Source of the DNA: Myxococcus sp. CA023
GTDB taxonomy: Bacteria; Myxococcota; Myxococcia; Myxococcales; Myxococcaceae
DNA: 41,741 nucleotides
Reading direction: 5' to 3'
NCBI RefSeq assembly: GCF_010998615.1
Contig: NZ_JAAEAH010000082.1
Coordinates: forward strand, 1 to 41,741
The notes beneath the pieces were generated by a model, which searched no databases, was not told the origin of the DNA, and saw only the letters and a program-made list of their open reading frames with translations. Positions 1 to 8,478 of this stretch are shown piece by piece (the stretch's first letter is position 1; the number at the start of each line of letters is the position of its first letter). The translations under genes were made by a program, and so were the position numbers.

Positions 1-155
1 GGTGGGGGCAGGGCAGGCGACTCCGCGAGCGTGGCGAGGAGCCACGGCACGGCCGAGGTCAACGCGTCCGCCGTGAGGTCCTCGTGCCGCATCAGGCACA
101 GCCCCGCGCACAGCCAGCGCTCCGTGTCCTGAGGGCTTCTCAGCTCCGTGCTCAT
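1..155 (-). CDS. Partial gene, last in the FtsH/MoxR operon (N-terminal 51 aa)
   Basis: The reading frame opens with ATG at 155 on the minus strand, 7 bases after the stop of the MoxR gene, and runs off the left edge of the window without a stop. The visible N-terminus starts MSTELRSPQDTERW and is helical and leucine/alanine-rich, with no signal peptide. No domain can be recognised in 51 residues. In MoxR-based systems the gene next to the MoxR ATPase commonly encodes a von Willebrand factor A (vWA) protein. A vWA protein is therefore the expected identity of this gene or the next one, but that comes from family context and not from anything seen here. Confidence 0.6.
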   Translation of the reverse strand, partial: MSTELRSPQDTERWLCAGLCLMRHEDLTADALTSAVPWLLATLAESPALPP

Positions 156-162
156 CCGCGAC

Positions 163-1185
163 TCACGAGAGGCCCAGCAGCCGGGGCACCTTCTCCTCCA
201 GCAGGTCGATTTCTTCCCGCGTCTCGCCCAGATACGAGAGGAGCTGGAGGTCCTGCCGCTCCACCGCGCCGCCGTGGAAGATCCACGCCCGCGTCCGGAG
301 CAGGCGGTAGAGCTTCACCAGCTTGCGGTCGCTGATGAACACGCCGTCCTCGCGCGTCAGCGTCTGCACCACGCGGCGGAACTCGCGCAGCAGGTCGTCG
401 CGGAAGAACAGGTCGCGGTCGCGCAGCTCGCGGCCGTCCGGGCCCGTCTCGCGCTTGCCCATCATCAGCGTCAGGTATCGGTGGGCCTTGAGCACGTCGT
501 CCAGCGTGGCGTGTCCTTCCGCCCAGGGCTTCTGGTTCATCTCCCGGTGCGTCTGCGAATCCAGGCCGGAGTCCAGCAGCTCCAGGAAGTAGCGGTCCTG
601 CACCGGACGGCACGCGGCCTTGAGGCAGAAGCGGTCCTTGAGTGCGCCCAGCTCGGCGTGTTCGGGCAGCTCGTTGGTGGCGGCGAAGAGCACCTTCAGC
701 TTCACCGGCTGCGGCGCGCCGTCCTGGTAGAACTTGCGCTCGTTGATGACGGTGAGCAACGCGTTGAGGATGGCGGAGCTGGCCTTGAAGACCTCGTCGA
801 GGAAGACGAGCCGCGCCGTGGGCAGCTTGCCGCCCTCGCGCCGGATGTAGCGGCCCTGGCGCAGCAGGTTGATGTCGATGGGGCCCAGCACCTCCGACGG
901 CTCGGTGAAGCGCGTCAGGAGGTACTCGAAGTAATCCTCATTGGGGATGCGCAGCGCGTCCCGGAACTTGAGGACGAGGTCCGACTTGGCCGTGCCGGGT
1001 GGGCCCACCAGCAGCAGCGGCTCCTGCGCCACCGCCGCCACCGTCATCAGGTCCACCAGCGTTTGCTTGCCCACGAAGTGACGGCCCAGCGCCAGGCGGA
1101 AGCGGTTGAGGCGCTCGCGAAGGCCGTGGGCCTCGCTCGAGAGCGCGTCGAACGTCAGCTCGGAGATGGCGGGAAGACTGCTCAT
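163..1185 (-). CDS. MoxR-family AAA+ ATPase, RavA-like
   Basis: This is a 340-aa MoxR AAA+ ATPase, a chaperone-like motor that usually works with a vWA partner to remodel or activate protein complexes. Walker A is GPPGTAKS at about residues 61-68 and Walker B is LVFLDE at about 126-131. The stretch after Walker B (FKASSAILNALLTVINERKF) and the later TNELPE segment match the RavA branch rather than generic MoxR. Length and architecture are normal for a single AAA+ core with a helical lid. The ATG at 1185 overlaps the upstream stop (ATGA) and has GGAGG 8 bases upstream, so I chose it over longer in-frame extensions to about 1701 that only shadow the upstream gene. The enzyme is probably cytosolic and co-translated with the 1090-aa protein. 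Confidence 0.9.
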   Translation of the reverse strand: MSSLPAISELTFDALSSEAHGLRERLNRFRLALGRHFVGKQTLVDLMTVAAVAQEPLLLVGPPGTAKSDLVLKFRDALRIPNEDYFEYLLTRFTEPSEVLGPIDINLLRQGRYIRREGGKLPTARLVFLDEVFKASSAILNALLTVINERKFYQDGAPQPVKLKVLFAATNELPEHAELGALKDRFCLKAACRPVQDRYFLELLDSGLDSQTHREMNQKPWAEGHATLDDVLKAHRYLTLMMGKRETGPDGRELRDRDLFFRDDLLREFRRVVQTLTREDGVFISDRKLVKLYRLLRTRAWIFHGGAVERQDLQLLSYLGETREEIDLLEEKVPRLLGLS

Positions 1186-4100
1186 GTGCGCTCCTCCAGC
1201 TCCCGATGGATGCGCCGTCGCACCAGGAATTCGTCTTCGTCGAGCCAGCTTCGTGCACGCTCTCCGGTGCCTTGCGCCACTTCCACGTGGCCCTGCACCA
1301 GTGCGTCCGCCAGTTCCACCACGGAGAGGCAGAAGTGGCTGTTGGTGTTGTAGCTGTCCGTGATGATCGGCAGCCCTTCCGAGATGCGCGCCAGCCCCGG
1401 AAGCGCCAGCTCCACGGGGGCATGTGCCAGTGCGCTCGCGAGGCTGCGCATCAGGGCCAGCCGCTCTGGGAGTCCGCCCTTCGCCGCGCCCAGTGACTCG
1501 AAGGCGGCGTCGAACACGTCGACGGCCTCGGCCGTGCGCCCCTGCATGGACAGGCCCGCCGCGACGCCGAGCCGCGCCGTCAGCGGTGTCTTGGGTCCCG
1601 TCAGGCGTTCTTGCGCCGCGTCCACCAGCTCGGCGGCTTCGCGAGACAGGCCGACTCGGCGCAGGCCGCGCAGGCTCACACCCAGGATGCCCTGACCCCA
1701 TGCGGGCGACGTGGGAGCCAGCGCCGTGAGCACCTTGCGCAGCCGTGCCGCCAGCGTCATCGCGTGGTCCGCGCGGCCGAAGAGGGCCGCCAGCGTCAGG
1801 GCATCCCCGAGCATCACGGCCTGGCTTTCACCGGGAAGCGCCTCCATCGATGAGACGAGCCGGTTCAGGAGTGGAAGCGCACGCGCCGGAGCGACGCGGG
1901 GCAGCGTGTCCAGCAGTCCTCCGATGAGCCGCTGCCGTTCCTCGGCGGGCAGCGTCGCATCGGTGGCCCGGCCCGTCAGGGCCTCCACTTGCGCCGCCAC
2001 CTGCGCCGGGTCCTTCAAGTCGCGGAGGGCGGCGAACTCCTCTCCGCGCAAGTCCCGCGCTCCGCGCCCGAAGGCCCTCGCGGGGTCGAGCCGCTCGCTG
2101 GGCTCCAACAGCGCCGAGGCCTGCCGCAGCCGATCCACCTTGTATCGTTGGAAGGTACTCAGGGCATTCAGTTCGGCGGCAATGTCGGAGGGCAGCGGTG
2201 TCTCGGGCGGCTGGCCCTCCAGGGCCTGGGCCACGCGCGCGCCGTACGCTCGGGAAAGGAAGCCGTGGATGGCTTCCTTCGCATCGACTGCCTCTGCCGC
2301 CGCGGACGCCAGGGTGCGGGCACGGTCCGCCTGCCCGAGCCGCGCGAGTCCCACGGCGAAGACATAGCGGACATAGGCCAGCGTGAGGGCGGGCGCCGCT
2401 TCGATGGACGAGCGGCGACGGGGCGTGTGCTCGAACCGCTCCAGCAGGGCCTCTAGCTGTGCCAGCACCCGGGGCGCATGGGCCGAATCGGTGCCACCTC
2501 GCAGGAAGCGCGGCACATCTCTCGCGAGGGAAAGGCCTCGCTGAAGCATCTCCAGCAGCCGGTCGCCCGCTCGCGCGAGTCCGAGCGCATCGCCACCCGC
2601 CAGCGTGTCGAGCGCCGTCCGCGTGAGCCAGAGCGCCCGGACGTCGAGCTCCGCGTCATGCCTGTCCAGCCACCGCTGCAGTGCCGCCACGTCGACAGGC
2701 GCGGGCGCACCTGGGACGCACACCGCGCGCACGAGGCTGCTGGCGACGCTGCGCACGTCATCGCCCGTGGGCGCGGGTGACGCCATCCGTTCGGCGGGGG
2801 TGGTGTCCTCGTCGGTTTCAGCATCGGACCAGCGCCGAGCAAGCTCGGTGGCCTCGGTGTCGGACGCGGACCACAGCGCGCGCGTCCAGCACAGGCTCGC
2901 GTCGCGCTTGCGGCCCAGCCGTCCGTTCAGCTCCGCCATGCGAGTCCAGAGCTCCTGCCGCTGCGGCGAATCGGCGGGCACCTCCAGGGCCAGGAACGAC
3001 TTCTCGAGTGAACTCAGCTCCTCTTCCACCGCGCTGGATTGCGCGGGCGTGAGCGGCGCCAGGCGGACCCCGGTGGGCACGGGTTGGGCGACGCGGACCG
3101 CGACAATGGGGGGCGGGCTCGCGGGCGTCACGGGTGGCGCTGGCACTTCACGGCGGCTACGGCGCGTGCCTCGCGGGCCCCGGTCCTCCTCTTCGTCCGA
3201 TTGCATCGCGCGGGCCGCGCTCTGCCACTCACCCTCCGCGGCCTCGAAGGCGGCGAAGTCGAAGCTTGCGCTCCGGACCCACGGCATGAGCGCGTCGGCG
3301 TTGGTATCCACGACGTAGTCCACCCACGTGTCGAGCGGCTGGAACGCGGATTCCGGCAGCCGTTCCGCGCGGAAGCCACCACCCCCGGTGGGGTGGAGCC
3401 ACGTCACGGTATCGGCCTGGGGCACGAGCAGCGCGCGCAGGCGGTCCCTTCGCACGGGGGGCTCCAGCAGTCCGTCACACGGCAGGAAGAGGTCCGCGAG
3501 CTGAGGCAGCGGCGCGTACGCCATGCCCGACAGGCCCAGCTCCGGGGGCCGCTCCCGGCCCGCTCGGGCACGGAGCACGATGCACGGCGCCTCCGGTGGC
3601 CCCGTGACGGCGAAGCGAAGCTGCGCGAGCAGCGGCTCCGGCACCGTGTGGACCAGGGACTCCACCTGGGCGAGCGCATTCTCGCGCAGCACCCAGAGGC
3701 TCGCAGGTTCCGTGCGTGCGGCTCGCGTGAGGCGCAGCGGCACTGTCAGCCGGCCTGGGGCGGGCGCGGGCGTCCAGTCCTCGCCCGGGGCTGGGAGCCG
3801 CAGGTCGGTGTGCTGGTACAGGTCCGTCCACGGGCCGTCCGGCGCGGTCAGCCAGGGGCCTTCGCCGCGGACGAGCAGCAACGTCCCCGCGGGCGCTTGC
3901 AGCGTGCGCGCGAGTGGATGCGTGTAGCCCACCTCGACCCAGACGGAGTGTTGCCCTGGGACAGCGGGAACGAAGGCACGCAGCGGGCCCGAGGCGTCCA
4001 GCGCGCTGGTGAGGGTGAAGTAGGGCGGTGCCATCGCGCGCAGCAAGGCGCGCTGTCCGCTTCCCCCCGAGGCTTGGGCGAAGCACACCTCCTGCCGGTC

Positions 4101-4454
4101 GCACCCCAGGCGCAGCATCTCGCCCGCCAAGGGGAGGAGTGCATCGGCGCTCGGGGGCAGGAACAGCACCGGGCCGTTCGGTGCGCTCTCCAGCGGCACG
4201 CGCCGCGCCGTCACCAGCTCCGCCCAGCAGAGGACCGGCGTGGCCTCCTTCGCGCGGTTCCGCGTCACCTGCACGCCGAGGGACGCGAGATGCGCGAGCA
4301 CATCCTTCGCGGGCATCACCTCCGGCAGGACGTGAAGCGCGCCGTCGGGCGTCCGATGATAGCGGGCGGGTGCGGCCTGGACTTCGGCGGGGACGAGTCC
4401 GGAGGTCAGCGCCAGGTGGAGCGCTTCCTCACTGGTGAAGACGAGCATGGACAT
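1182..4454 (-). CDS. Large unknown protein of the FtsH/MoxR operon (1090 aa)
   Basis: I do not recognise a named family in this 1090-aa protein. The N-terminal 400 residues are rich in beta-forming and proline/glycine segments (starting MSMLVFTSEEALHLAL). A charged and then proline-rich linker follows at about residues 410-455 (SDEEEDRGPRGTRR, then APPVTPASPPP). The C-terminal 600 residues are almost wholly alanine/leucine/arginine-rich helices with a TPR/HEAT-like rhythm. There is no signal peptide or membrane segment. The ATG at 4454 overlaps the previous stop (ATGA) with AGAAGG upstream, and the gene's own stop overlaps the MoxR start. Position and size fit the large variable scaffold or sensor component of MoxR ternary systems; this is inference from context. 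Confidence 0.8.
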   Translation of the reverse strand: MSMLVFTSEEALHLALTSGLVPAEVQAAPARYHRTPDGALHVLPEVMPAKDVLAHLASLGVQVTRNRAKEATPVLCWAELVTARRVPLESAPNGPVLFLPPSADALLPLAGEMLRLGCDRQEVCFAQASGGSGQRALLRAMAPPYFTLTSALDASGPLRAFVPAVPGQHSVWVEVGYTHPLARTLQAPAGTLLLVRGEGPWLTAPDGPWTDLYQHTDLRLPAPGEDWTPAPAPGRLTVPLRLTRAARTEPASLWVLRENALAQVESLVHTVPEPLLAQLRFAVTGPPEAPCIVLRARAGRERPPELGLSGMAYAPLPQLADLFLPCDGLLEPPVRRDRLRALLVPQADTVTWLHPTGGGGFRAERLPESAFQPLDTWVDYVVDTNADALMPWVRSASFDFAAFEAAEGEWQSAARAMQSDEEEDRGPRGTRRSRREVPAPPVTPASPPPIVAVRVAQPVPTGVRLAPLTPAQSSAVEEELSSLEKSFLALEVPADSPQRQELWTRMAELNGRLGRKRDASLCWTRALWSASDTEATELARRWSDAETDEDTTPAERMASPAPTGDDVRSVASSLVRAVCVPGAPAPVDVAALQRWLDRHDAELDVRALWLTRTALDTLAGGDALGLARAGDRLLEMLQRGLSLARDVPRFLRGGTDSAHAPRVLAQLEALLERFEHTPRRRSSIEAAPALTLAYVRYVFAVGLARLGQADRARTLASAAAEAVDAKEAIHGFLSRAYGARVAQALEGQPPETPLPSDIAAELNALSTFQRYKVDRLRQASALLEPSERLDPARAFGRGARDLRGEEFAALRDLKDPAQVAAQVEALTGRATDATLPAEERQRLIGGLLDTLPRVAPARALPLLNRLVSSMEALPGESQAVMLGDALTLAALFGRADHAMTLAARLRKVLTALAPTSPAWGQGILGVSLRGLRRVGLSREAAELVDAAQERLTGPKTPLTARLGVAAGLSMQGRTAEAVDVFDAAFESLGAAKGGLPERLALMRSLASALAHAPVELALPGLARISEGLPIITDSYNTNSHFCLSVVELADALVQGHVEVAQGTGERARSWLDEDEFLVRRRIHRELEERT

Positions 4455-4720
4455 CAGGCCTTCTGGCTGACCTTTTCGGAGGCGTCCTCGGCGGTGGAGG
4501 TGGGCTCGGCCGCCTTGCCCGACGGCGTGTCGCGCTGGACGATGACGCGGCCCAGTTCGGAGGCTTTCAGCGTGCCGCCCTGGATGAGCGAGTCCACGAG
4601 CCGCCGGTGCTCGTCCTCGTGCTCCATGGGCAGCGCGTCCGCGTCGCTCTCGTACTGGATGATGACGTCCTTGCGGCCCGTCGCCGGGTCCACCTGGAGG
4701 CGGAGGATGAGGCTAGCCAA
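4454..4720 (-). CDS. Small unknown protein of the FtsH/MoxR operon (88 aa, TTG start)
   Basis: This is an 88-aa acidic protein. Its N-terminal half looks like a short beta-strand module (ASLILRLQVDPATGRKDVII), followed by a helix with HEDEHRRLVDSLI and a low-complexity tail rich in Ser, Thr, Ala and Glu. The start is an unusual TTG at 4720. It lies inside the 3' end of the protease gene, overlapping it by 8 bases, and is supported by a strong AAGGAG eight bases upstream. The stop overlaps the next start as ATGA. The protein could be an adaptor or ubiquitin-like partner of the neighbouring protease, but nothing in the sequence proves this. Confidence 0.7.
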   Translation of the reverse strand: MASLILRLQVDPATGRKDVIIQYESDADALPMEHEDEHRRLVDSLIQGGTLKASELGRVIVQRDTPSGKAAEPTSTAEDASEKVSQKA

Positions 4721-6833
4721 GCGCGGGCTCCTTCTTCGGCGCCACGGGCGCGGGCACCAGATGGGTGAAGGCCTCGCGGTCCAACACCTTGCGTTCGATG
4801 AGCAAATCTCTCAGGGCCACGACCCGCTCCTTCTCGCGCTGGAGGATATCGCGGGCCCGGGCCCGTTGGACGGCCAGGACTTCCTGTATCGCGGCCTCCA
4901 GCGTGCTTCGCGTCGCGTCGGACAGGGCATGCCGGTCCGCCTGCCGTCCCGGTGCATCAAAGCGCCGCACGGGCACGCCGTCTCCGCCCATGCCCAGGTC
5001 CTCCACCAGCTCGCGCGCAATCTCCGTGGCGCGCTCCAGGTCGTGTGCGCTGCCCAGGGAGAGGTCATCCAGGAGCAGCGCCTCCGCCTCCCGGCCGCCG
5101 AAGAGCATGCAGATGCTGTCCAGCAGCTGGCCTCGCGTGACGACGTACCGGTGCGCCGGGTCCGCGTACTGCACGTGCCCCAGCGAGCCCGCCAGGTCAC
5201 CCCGGATGCTGATGCGGTCGATGGCGGGCGCGTGCTCACAGAAGAGCGCGCACACCGCGTGCCCCGCCTCGTGTGTGGCCACGACGCGCTCCTCCATGGG
5301 CGTGAGCTCCGGCCGGTCCAGGAACTCCGTGAGGGCGCGCTCCACGTCCACCGCCTCGGTGGGGCCCTGGGCGCCTTCGCGCAACCGCCGACGTGCGAGT
5401 GCCCGGCACAGGGCCTGGATGTGGTCGCCGGAGAAGCGCGTGCCGGTGCCTTCCACGCGGTCCCCCGTACGCTTCACCGCGTAGTCCAGTGCGCGCTCCG
5501 TCATCTCCAGGCCCAGCTTCTGGTTGTAGATGGACAGGATGGCGCGCCGGTCCGCGCTGTTGGGGTAGGGGATGCAGAGCTGGAACTCGAAGCGGCCCGG
5601 GCGCAGCAGCGCGGGGTCCAGGGACTCCACGAAGTTGGTGGTGCCCACCACGAACACCAGCTCCTCCTTGCGGAAGCCGTCCATCTCCGTGAGGAGTTGG
5701 TTCACCATGGAGTGCTCCACGCCCGAGCCCGTGTACGTGCCACGCGCCGACGCGAAGGAGTCCAATTCGTCGAAGACGATGATGCTGGGCGCCGCCTGCC
5801 GTGCGCGGACGAAGATCTGCCGGAGGTTCTCCTCGCTCTCGCCCACCCAGCGGCTCTTGAGCTCGGGGCCGCTCACCACCTGGACTGCCGCGCCCAGCGA
5901 TGAGGCCATGGCCTTGGCGAAGAGCGTCTTGCCGGTGCCGGGAGGGCCCCAGAAAATCATTCCGCGCGGCAGCAGCGCCTCCACGCGCTTCACCGCCTCC
6001 GGGTCGCTCAGCGTGTCCTTGTGCGCCAGGACGTCCAGAATCTCCTGTTGGAGCCGCTGCTTCACCTTGGCGTAGCCGCCGATGTCCGCGTGCAGCTCCA
6101 GCTCCGGCACGCTGAGCGAACCGGTGAGCGTGGCCGAGCGCAGCTGCGCATACGCGGGCTTCGGGTTGGCGGGGTAGTCCTCGCCGGTGATGGCGCCCAG
6201 CAGGCGACGCAGCCGCACGGCGTTGACGCCGGAGACGTGCTTGTAGAGCGCGTAGGGCTGCAGGCCCCTTCCGAACTTGCGGCACTCGCGCTGGGTGATG
6301 AGGTAGCGGAGCCGGTCGCGCCCTACGCCGAGGATGCTCTCCTTGTGGGGGAAGAGGTTCTCGATGACGCGCGGCACGGCGAAGGACGGGTCCTTGAAGC
6401 CGACCCAGACCATCTCCGGGTTTTCGTACAGCAGGGGGATGACCTCACGCGCCTCGCTGGTGAGCCCGCCGCTGCTGGTGGTGAGCAGGTCCAGGTGGGG
6501 CAGCACGACGATGCGCTCGCGCACCGCGCCACGCACCGCGTCCCGGAGCTGCGCGATGAGCGTGGCCATCATGCTGGGTGCGGGCATGCCCGGTGGGGGC
6601 TCCTGCGCGGTGCGGCCGTCCAGGTAGAGGAACTGCTTGCCGTCCTTCTTCAGCCTGTCCCGCAGGCACTTGTAGAAGTAGGGCGTCAGCTCCTTGTCCG
6701 CTTCCACCATGACGGGCAGCCCGCGCAGCAGCGCCTCGCAGACGCGGTTCAGCTCGGCGGGGTAGGCGGCCTCGACGGCGGCGAAGGGTGACAGCTCCGT
6801 GGGCAGTGACTCCTCGGGGATGCGCTGACTCAT
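4713..6833 (-). CDS. Soluble FtsH-like AAA+ zinc metalloprotease (M41) with degenerate N-terminal AAA-like region
   Basis: This is a 706-aa ATP-dependent protease. Residues about 1-230 have no transmembrane helices, unlike true FtsH, and look like a worn P-loop module: a Walker-B-like IVVLPHLDLL at about 108-117 but no Walker A. The active AAA+ core has Walker A GPPGTGKT (296-303), Walker B IIVFDE (351-356) and a second region of homology ending DPALLRPGRF (406-415). The pore loop reads SRWVGESEE, as in Cdc48/katanin-type AAA proteins, rather than the FtsH FVG loop. The M41 zinc site HEAGH is at 521-525, and the likely third ligand is Asp598 in SAHDLERAT. The protein is therefore predicted to be a cytosolic unfoldase/protease. 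Start and stop overlap both neighbours. Confidence 0.9.
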   Translation of the reverse strand: MSQRIPEESLPTELSPFAAVEAAYPAELNRVCEALLRGLPVMVEADKELTPYFYKCLRDRLKKDGKQFLYLDGRTAQEPPPGMPAPSMMATLIAQLRDAVRGAVRERIVVLPHLDLLTTSSGGLTSEAREVIPLLYENPEMVWVGFKDPSFAVPRVIENLFPHKESILGVGRDRLRYLITQRECRKFGRGLQPYALYKHVSGVNAVRLRRLLGAITGEDYPANPKPAYAQLRSATLTGSLSVPELELHADIGGYAKVKQRLQQEILDVLAHKDTLSDPEAVKRVEALLPRGMIFWGPPGTGKTLFAKAMASSLGAAVQVVSGPELKSRWVGESEENLRQIFVRARQAAPSIIVFDELDSFASARGTYTGSGVEHSMVNQLLTEMDGFRKEELVFVVGTTNFVESLDPALLRPGRFEFQLCIPYPNSADRRAILSIYNQKLGLEMTERALDYAVKRTGDRVEGTGTRFSGDHIQALCRALARRRLREGAQGPTEAVDVERALTEFLDRPELTPMEERVVATHEAGHAVCALFCEHAPAIDRISIRGDLAGSLGHVQYADPAHRYVVTRGQLLDSICMLFGGREAEALLLDDLSLGSAHDLERATEIARELVEDLGMGGDGVPVRRFDAPGRQADRHALSDATRSTLEAAIQEVLAVQRARARDILQREKERVVALRDLLIERKVLDREAFTHLVPAPVAPKKEPALG

Positions 6834-7396
6834 ACGCGCACCTTGATGGTGAGTGAGCCCGTCGCCGCGTCCTCGTGGACCTCCTCGATGGTGCCGAGCT
6901 GCCCGGCGCGCACCTTGAGCGCTTCCGCCGTCACCTTGTTGGAGATGGAGTCCAGCTCCGACTTGAGGTCTTTCAGCCGGCCTTCGAGCTTCTGGGTGAC
7001 CTGCTGTCGCAGCTTGTCCGTGGCGACGTCCGCCGCATCCTCCAACCGCGCGCGCGCCAGGTCCTGGGCCCGCAGCTTCGCCTGCTCCACCTCGTGAGGG
7101 CTCTCCACGGCCAGCTCGCCGCGCGCCTTCAGCTCCACCTCCTGCTCACCGCTGAGGGTGACGCTGACGTCGCCGGTGGTGACGTCGATGGCGATGCGGA
7201 CACCATCCGCCTCGGTGCGCAGCGCCACGTCGCCCTCTTGCGTGAAGCCCCGGTTCGCCAGCTCGGCCGCGAGCAGCCCGGCCAGCTCCTCGCGCGACAG
7301 GAGGGGGAGCAGCTCCAGCTTGGAGCAGAGGCCGTCCTCGGCCTGGACCACGCGGTTGAGGGACTCGGAGACGGAGACTCGGTAGGCGCGGCTCAT
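6830..7396 (-). CDS. Unknown protein with coiled-coil C-terminus in the FtsH/MoxR operon (188 aa)
   Basis: This 188-aa protein of unrecognised family has an alpha/beta N-terminal domain of about 100 residues. That domain contains alternating strands such as DGVRIAIDVTTGDVSV and VTLSGEQEVELKARGE. A long charged helix follows at about 105-160 (AKLRAQDLARARLEDAADV, then KLEGRLKDLKSELDSI), which should form a coiled coil. The protein ends in a short strand-rich tail (SLTIKVRV). No signal peptide or catalytic motif is visible. ATGA overlaps on both sides show translational coupling to the protease downstream and the 361-aa protein upstream. A binding or oligomerising role next to the protease is plausible but unproven. 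Confidence 0.75.
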   Translation of the reverse strand: MSRAYRVSVSESLNRVVQAEDGLCSKLELLPLLSREELAGLLAAELANRGFTQEGDVALRTEADGVRIAIDVTTGDVSVTLSGEQEVELKARGELAVESPHEVEQAKLRAQDLARARLEDAADVATDKLRQQVTQKLEGRLKDLKSELDSISNKVTAEALKVRAGQLGTIEEVHEDAATGSLTIKVRV

Positions 7397-8478
7397 GAAG
7401 CGCTCCCGGCGGAGGAAGGTGGAGGTGTGGCGGAAGCGCCGCTGGCGCTGGTGAGGGCGGTGGCCAGCTGCCGGGCGTGGTCCTCGGCGCGGCGGAAGCC
7501 TGCTTCACCGAAGGCGTTCCATTCGGACAGCAGGTGCTGGGCGGCGTCGTAGTCGTCGTCGAAGAAGCGCACGGCGCGGTGCTCCGCGTCCCAGCGCGAC
7601 AGCCGTCCCAGCGCGCGCAGGAAGGCGGCGGCGGCACGAGCCGCCGCGGCCCGCGATGACAACGTCGCCGAGGAAGACAGCCCCTCCACCCAGCGCGTGG
7701 CGGGCTGCTCCAGCAACGGGCGCGCCGCTTCGAGGAGGAAGCCCGCGAGGTCCCTTCGGCCCGCGCCATCCACCGCGTCGAGGAACGCGGCGAGCACGGC
7801 CTCCTGCGCGGTGCCCAGGGCCAGGGCCTCCTCGGGAGACGCGATGTGACGCTTGGACTCTTCCAACCCACGCCAACGCCGCACGAGCTCCAGCCGCAGC
7901 GCCTCCAGCAGCCACGCGCCGTCCGCCAGCAGTGGCGCGAAGGCGGTGGCGTCGAACTCCGGACGGTGCGTCCCGAACTGCTCCGGGAAACCCAGCCAGC
8001 AGAGGGCGGAGCGGCGGAAGAGGTGCTGTGCGCCCAGGGCCGGCGCGCAGGGGGTGTCCGCCACCAGACGGCAGCAGAGATAGAGGAAGAGTTCGTCGGC
8101 GAGCGTGGGTGTTCCGTCCACCTCCAGCGGCATGGCCCCGTGTTTCGTCAGGGGTTGTTCCAGAAGCCACTTCAGGACGTGGAAGGTGAGGGGGGAGAAA
8201 CGCAGGGGGGGCGGAGCATGCCGCTCCCAGAGCCGGCCGGCGCGTGCCTGCCCGTCGCGCACCGTGAGCTGCTGGCGCCAGCCGCCGCATCGGGCGAGCG
8301 CCATCACACTGCCCTTGGCGAGCGTGTCCCGCAGGACCTGCATCGCGCCGGGACTGAACTTCGCTGGGACGGCGTGCCGGTTGCGGAGCAGGTCCTCCAC
8401 GGGGGCGTACTGCCCCAGGCCGACGATGGCGCGGGCGAGCGTGAGCAGCTCGAGCTCGGACGGAGCGACGCGAATCAT
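7393..8478 (-). CDS. Unknown helical protein of the FtsH/MoxR operon (361 aa)
   Basis: This is a 361-aa mostly helical protein of unrecognised family, beginning MIRVAPSELELLTLARAI. It contains many leucine/arginine-rich helices, a segment ELFLYLCCRLVADTPC, and an acidic motif RFFDDDYDAAQHLL near the C-terminus. The tail is Ala/Ser/Pro-rich. The open frame extends far upstream, but the ATG at 8478 overlaps the stop of the radical-SAM gene as ATGA, so the longer reading is a shadow of that gene. The strict pairing with a small activase suggests that it may be the activase target or partner, as in other two-gene activase pairs; no glycyl-radical motif is visible, so this remains speculative. Confidence 0.75.
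   Translation of the reverse strand: MIRVAPSELELLTLARAIVGLGQYAPVEDLLRNRHAVPAKFSPGAMQVLRDTLAKGSVMALARCGGWRQQLTVRDGQARAGRLWERHAPPPLRFSPLTFHVLKWLLEQPLTKHGAMPLEVDGTPTLADELFLYLCCRLVADTPCAPALGAQHLFRRSALCWLGFPEQFGTHRPEFDATAFAPLLADGAWLLEALRLELVRRWRGLEESKRHIASPEEALALGTAQEAVLAAFLDAVDGAGRRDLAGFLLEAARPLLEQPATRWVEGLSSSATLSSRAAAARAAAAFLRALGRLSRWDAEHRAVRFFDDDYDAAQHLLSEWNAFGEAGFRRAEDHARQLATALTSASGASATPPPSSAGSAS

Noticed and set aside
1186..1701. N-terminal extension of MoxR to 512 aa
   Set aside because: It only reads the 1090-aa gene in another frame; a GGAGG-supported ATG at 1185 matches the family start.
3039..5903. A 954-codon open frame on the plus strand opposite the 1090-aa and protease genes
   Set aside because: It is His/Arg/Gln-rich nonsense typical of the antisense frame of GC-rich genes, and the opposite strand has clear domains and overlaps.
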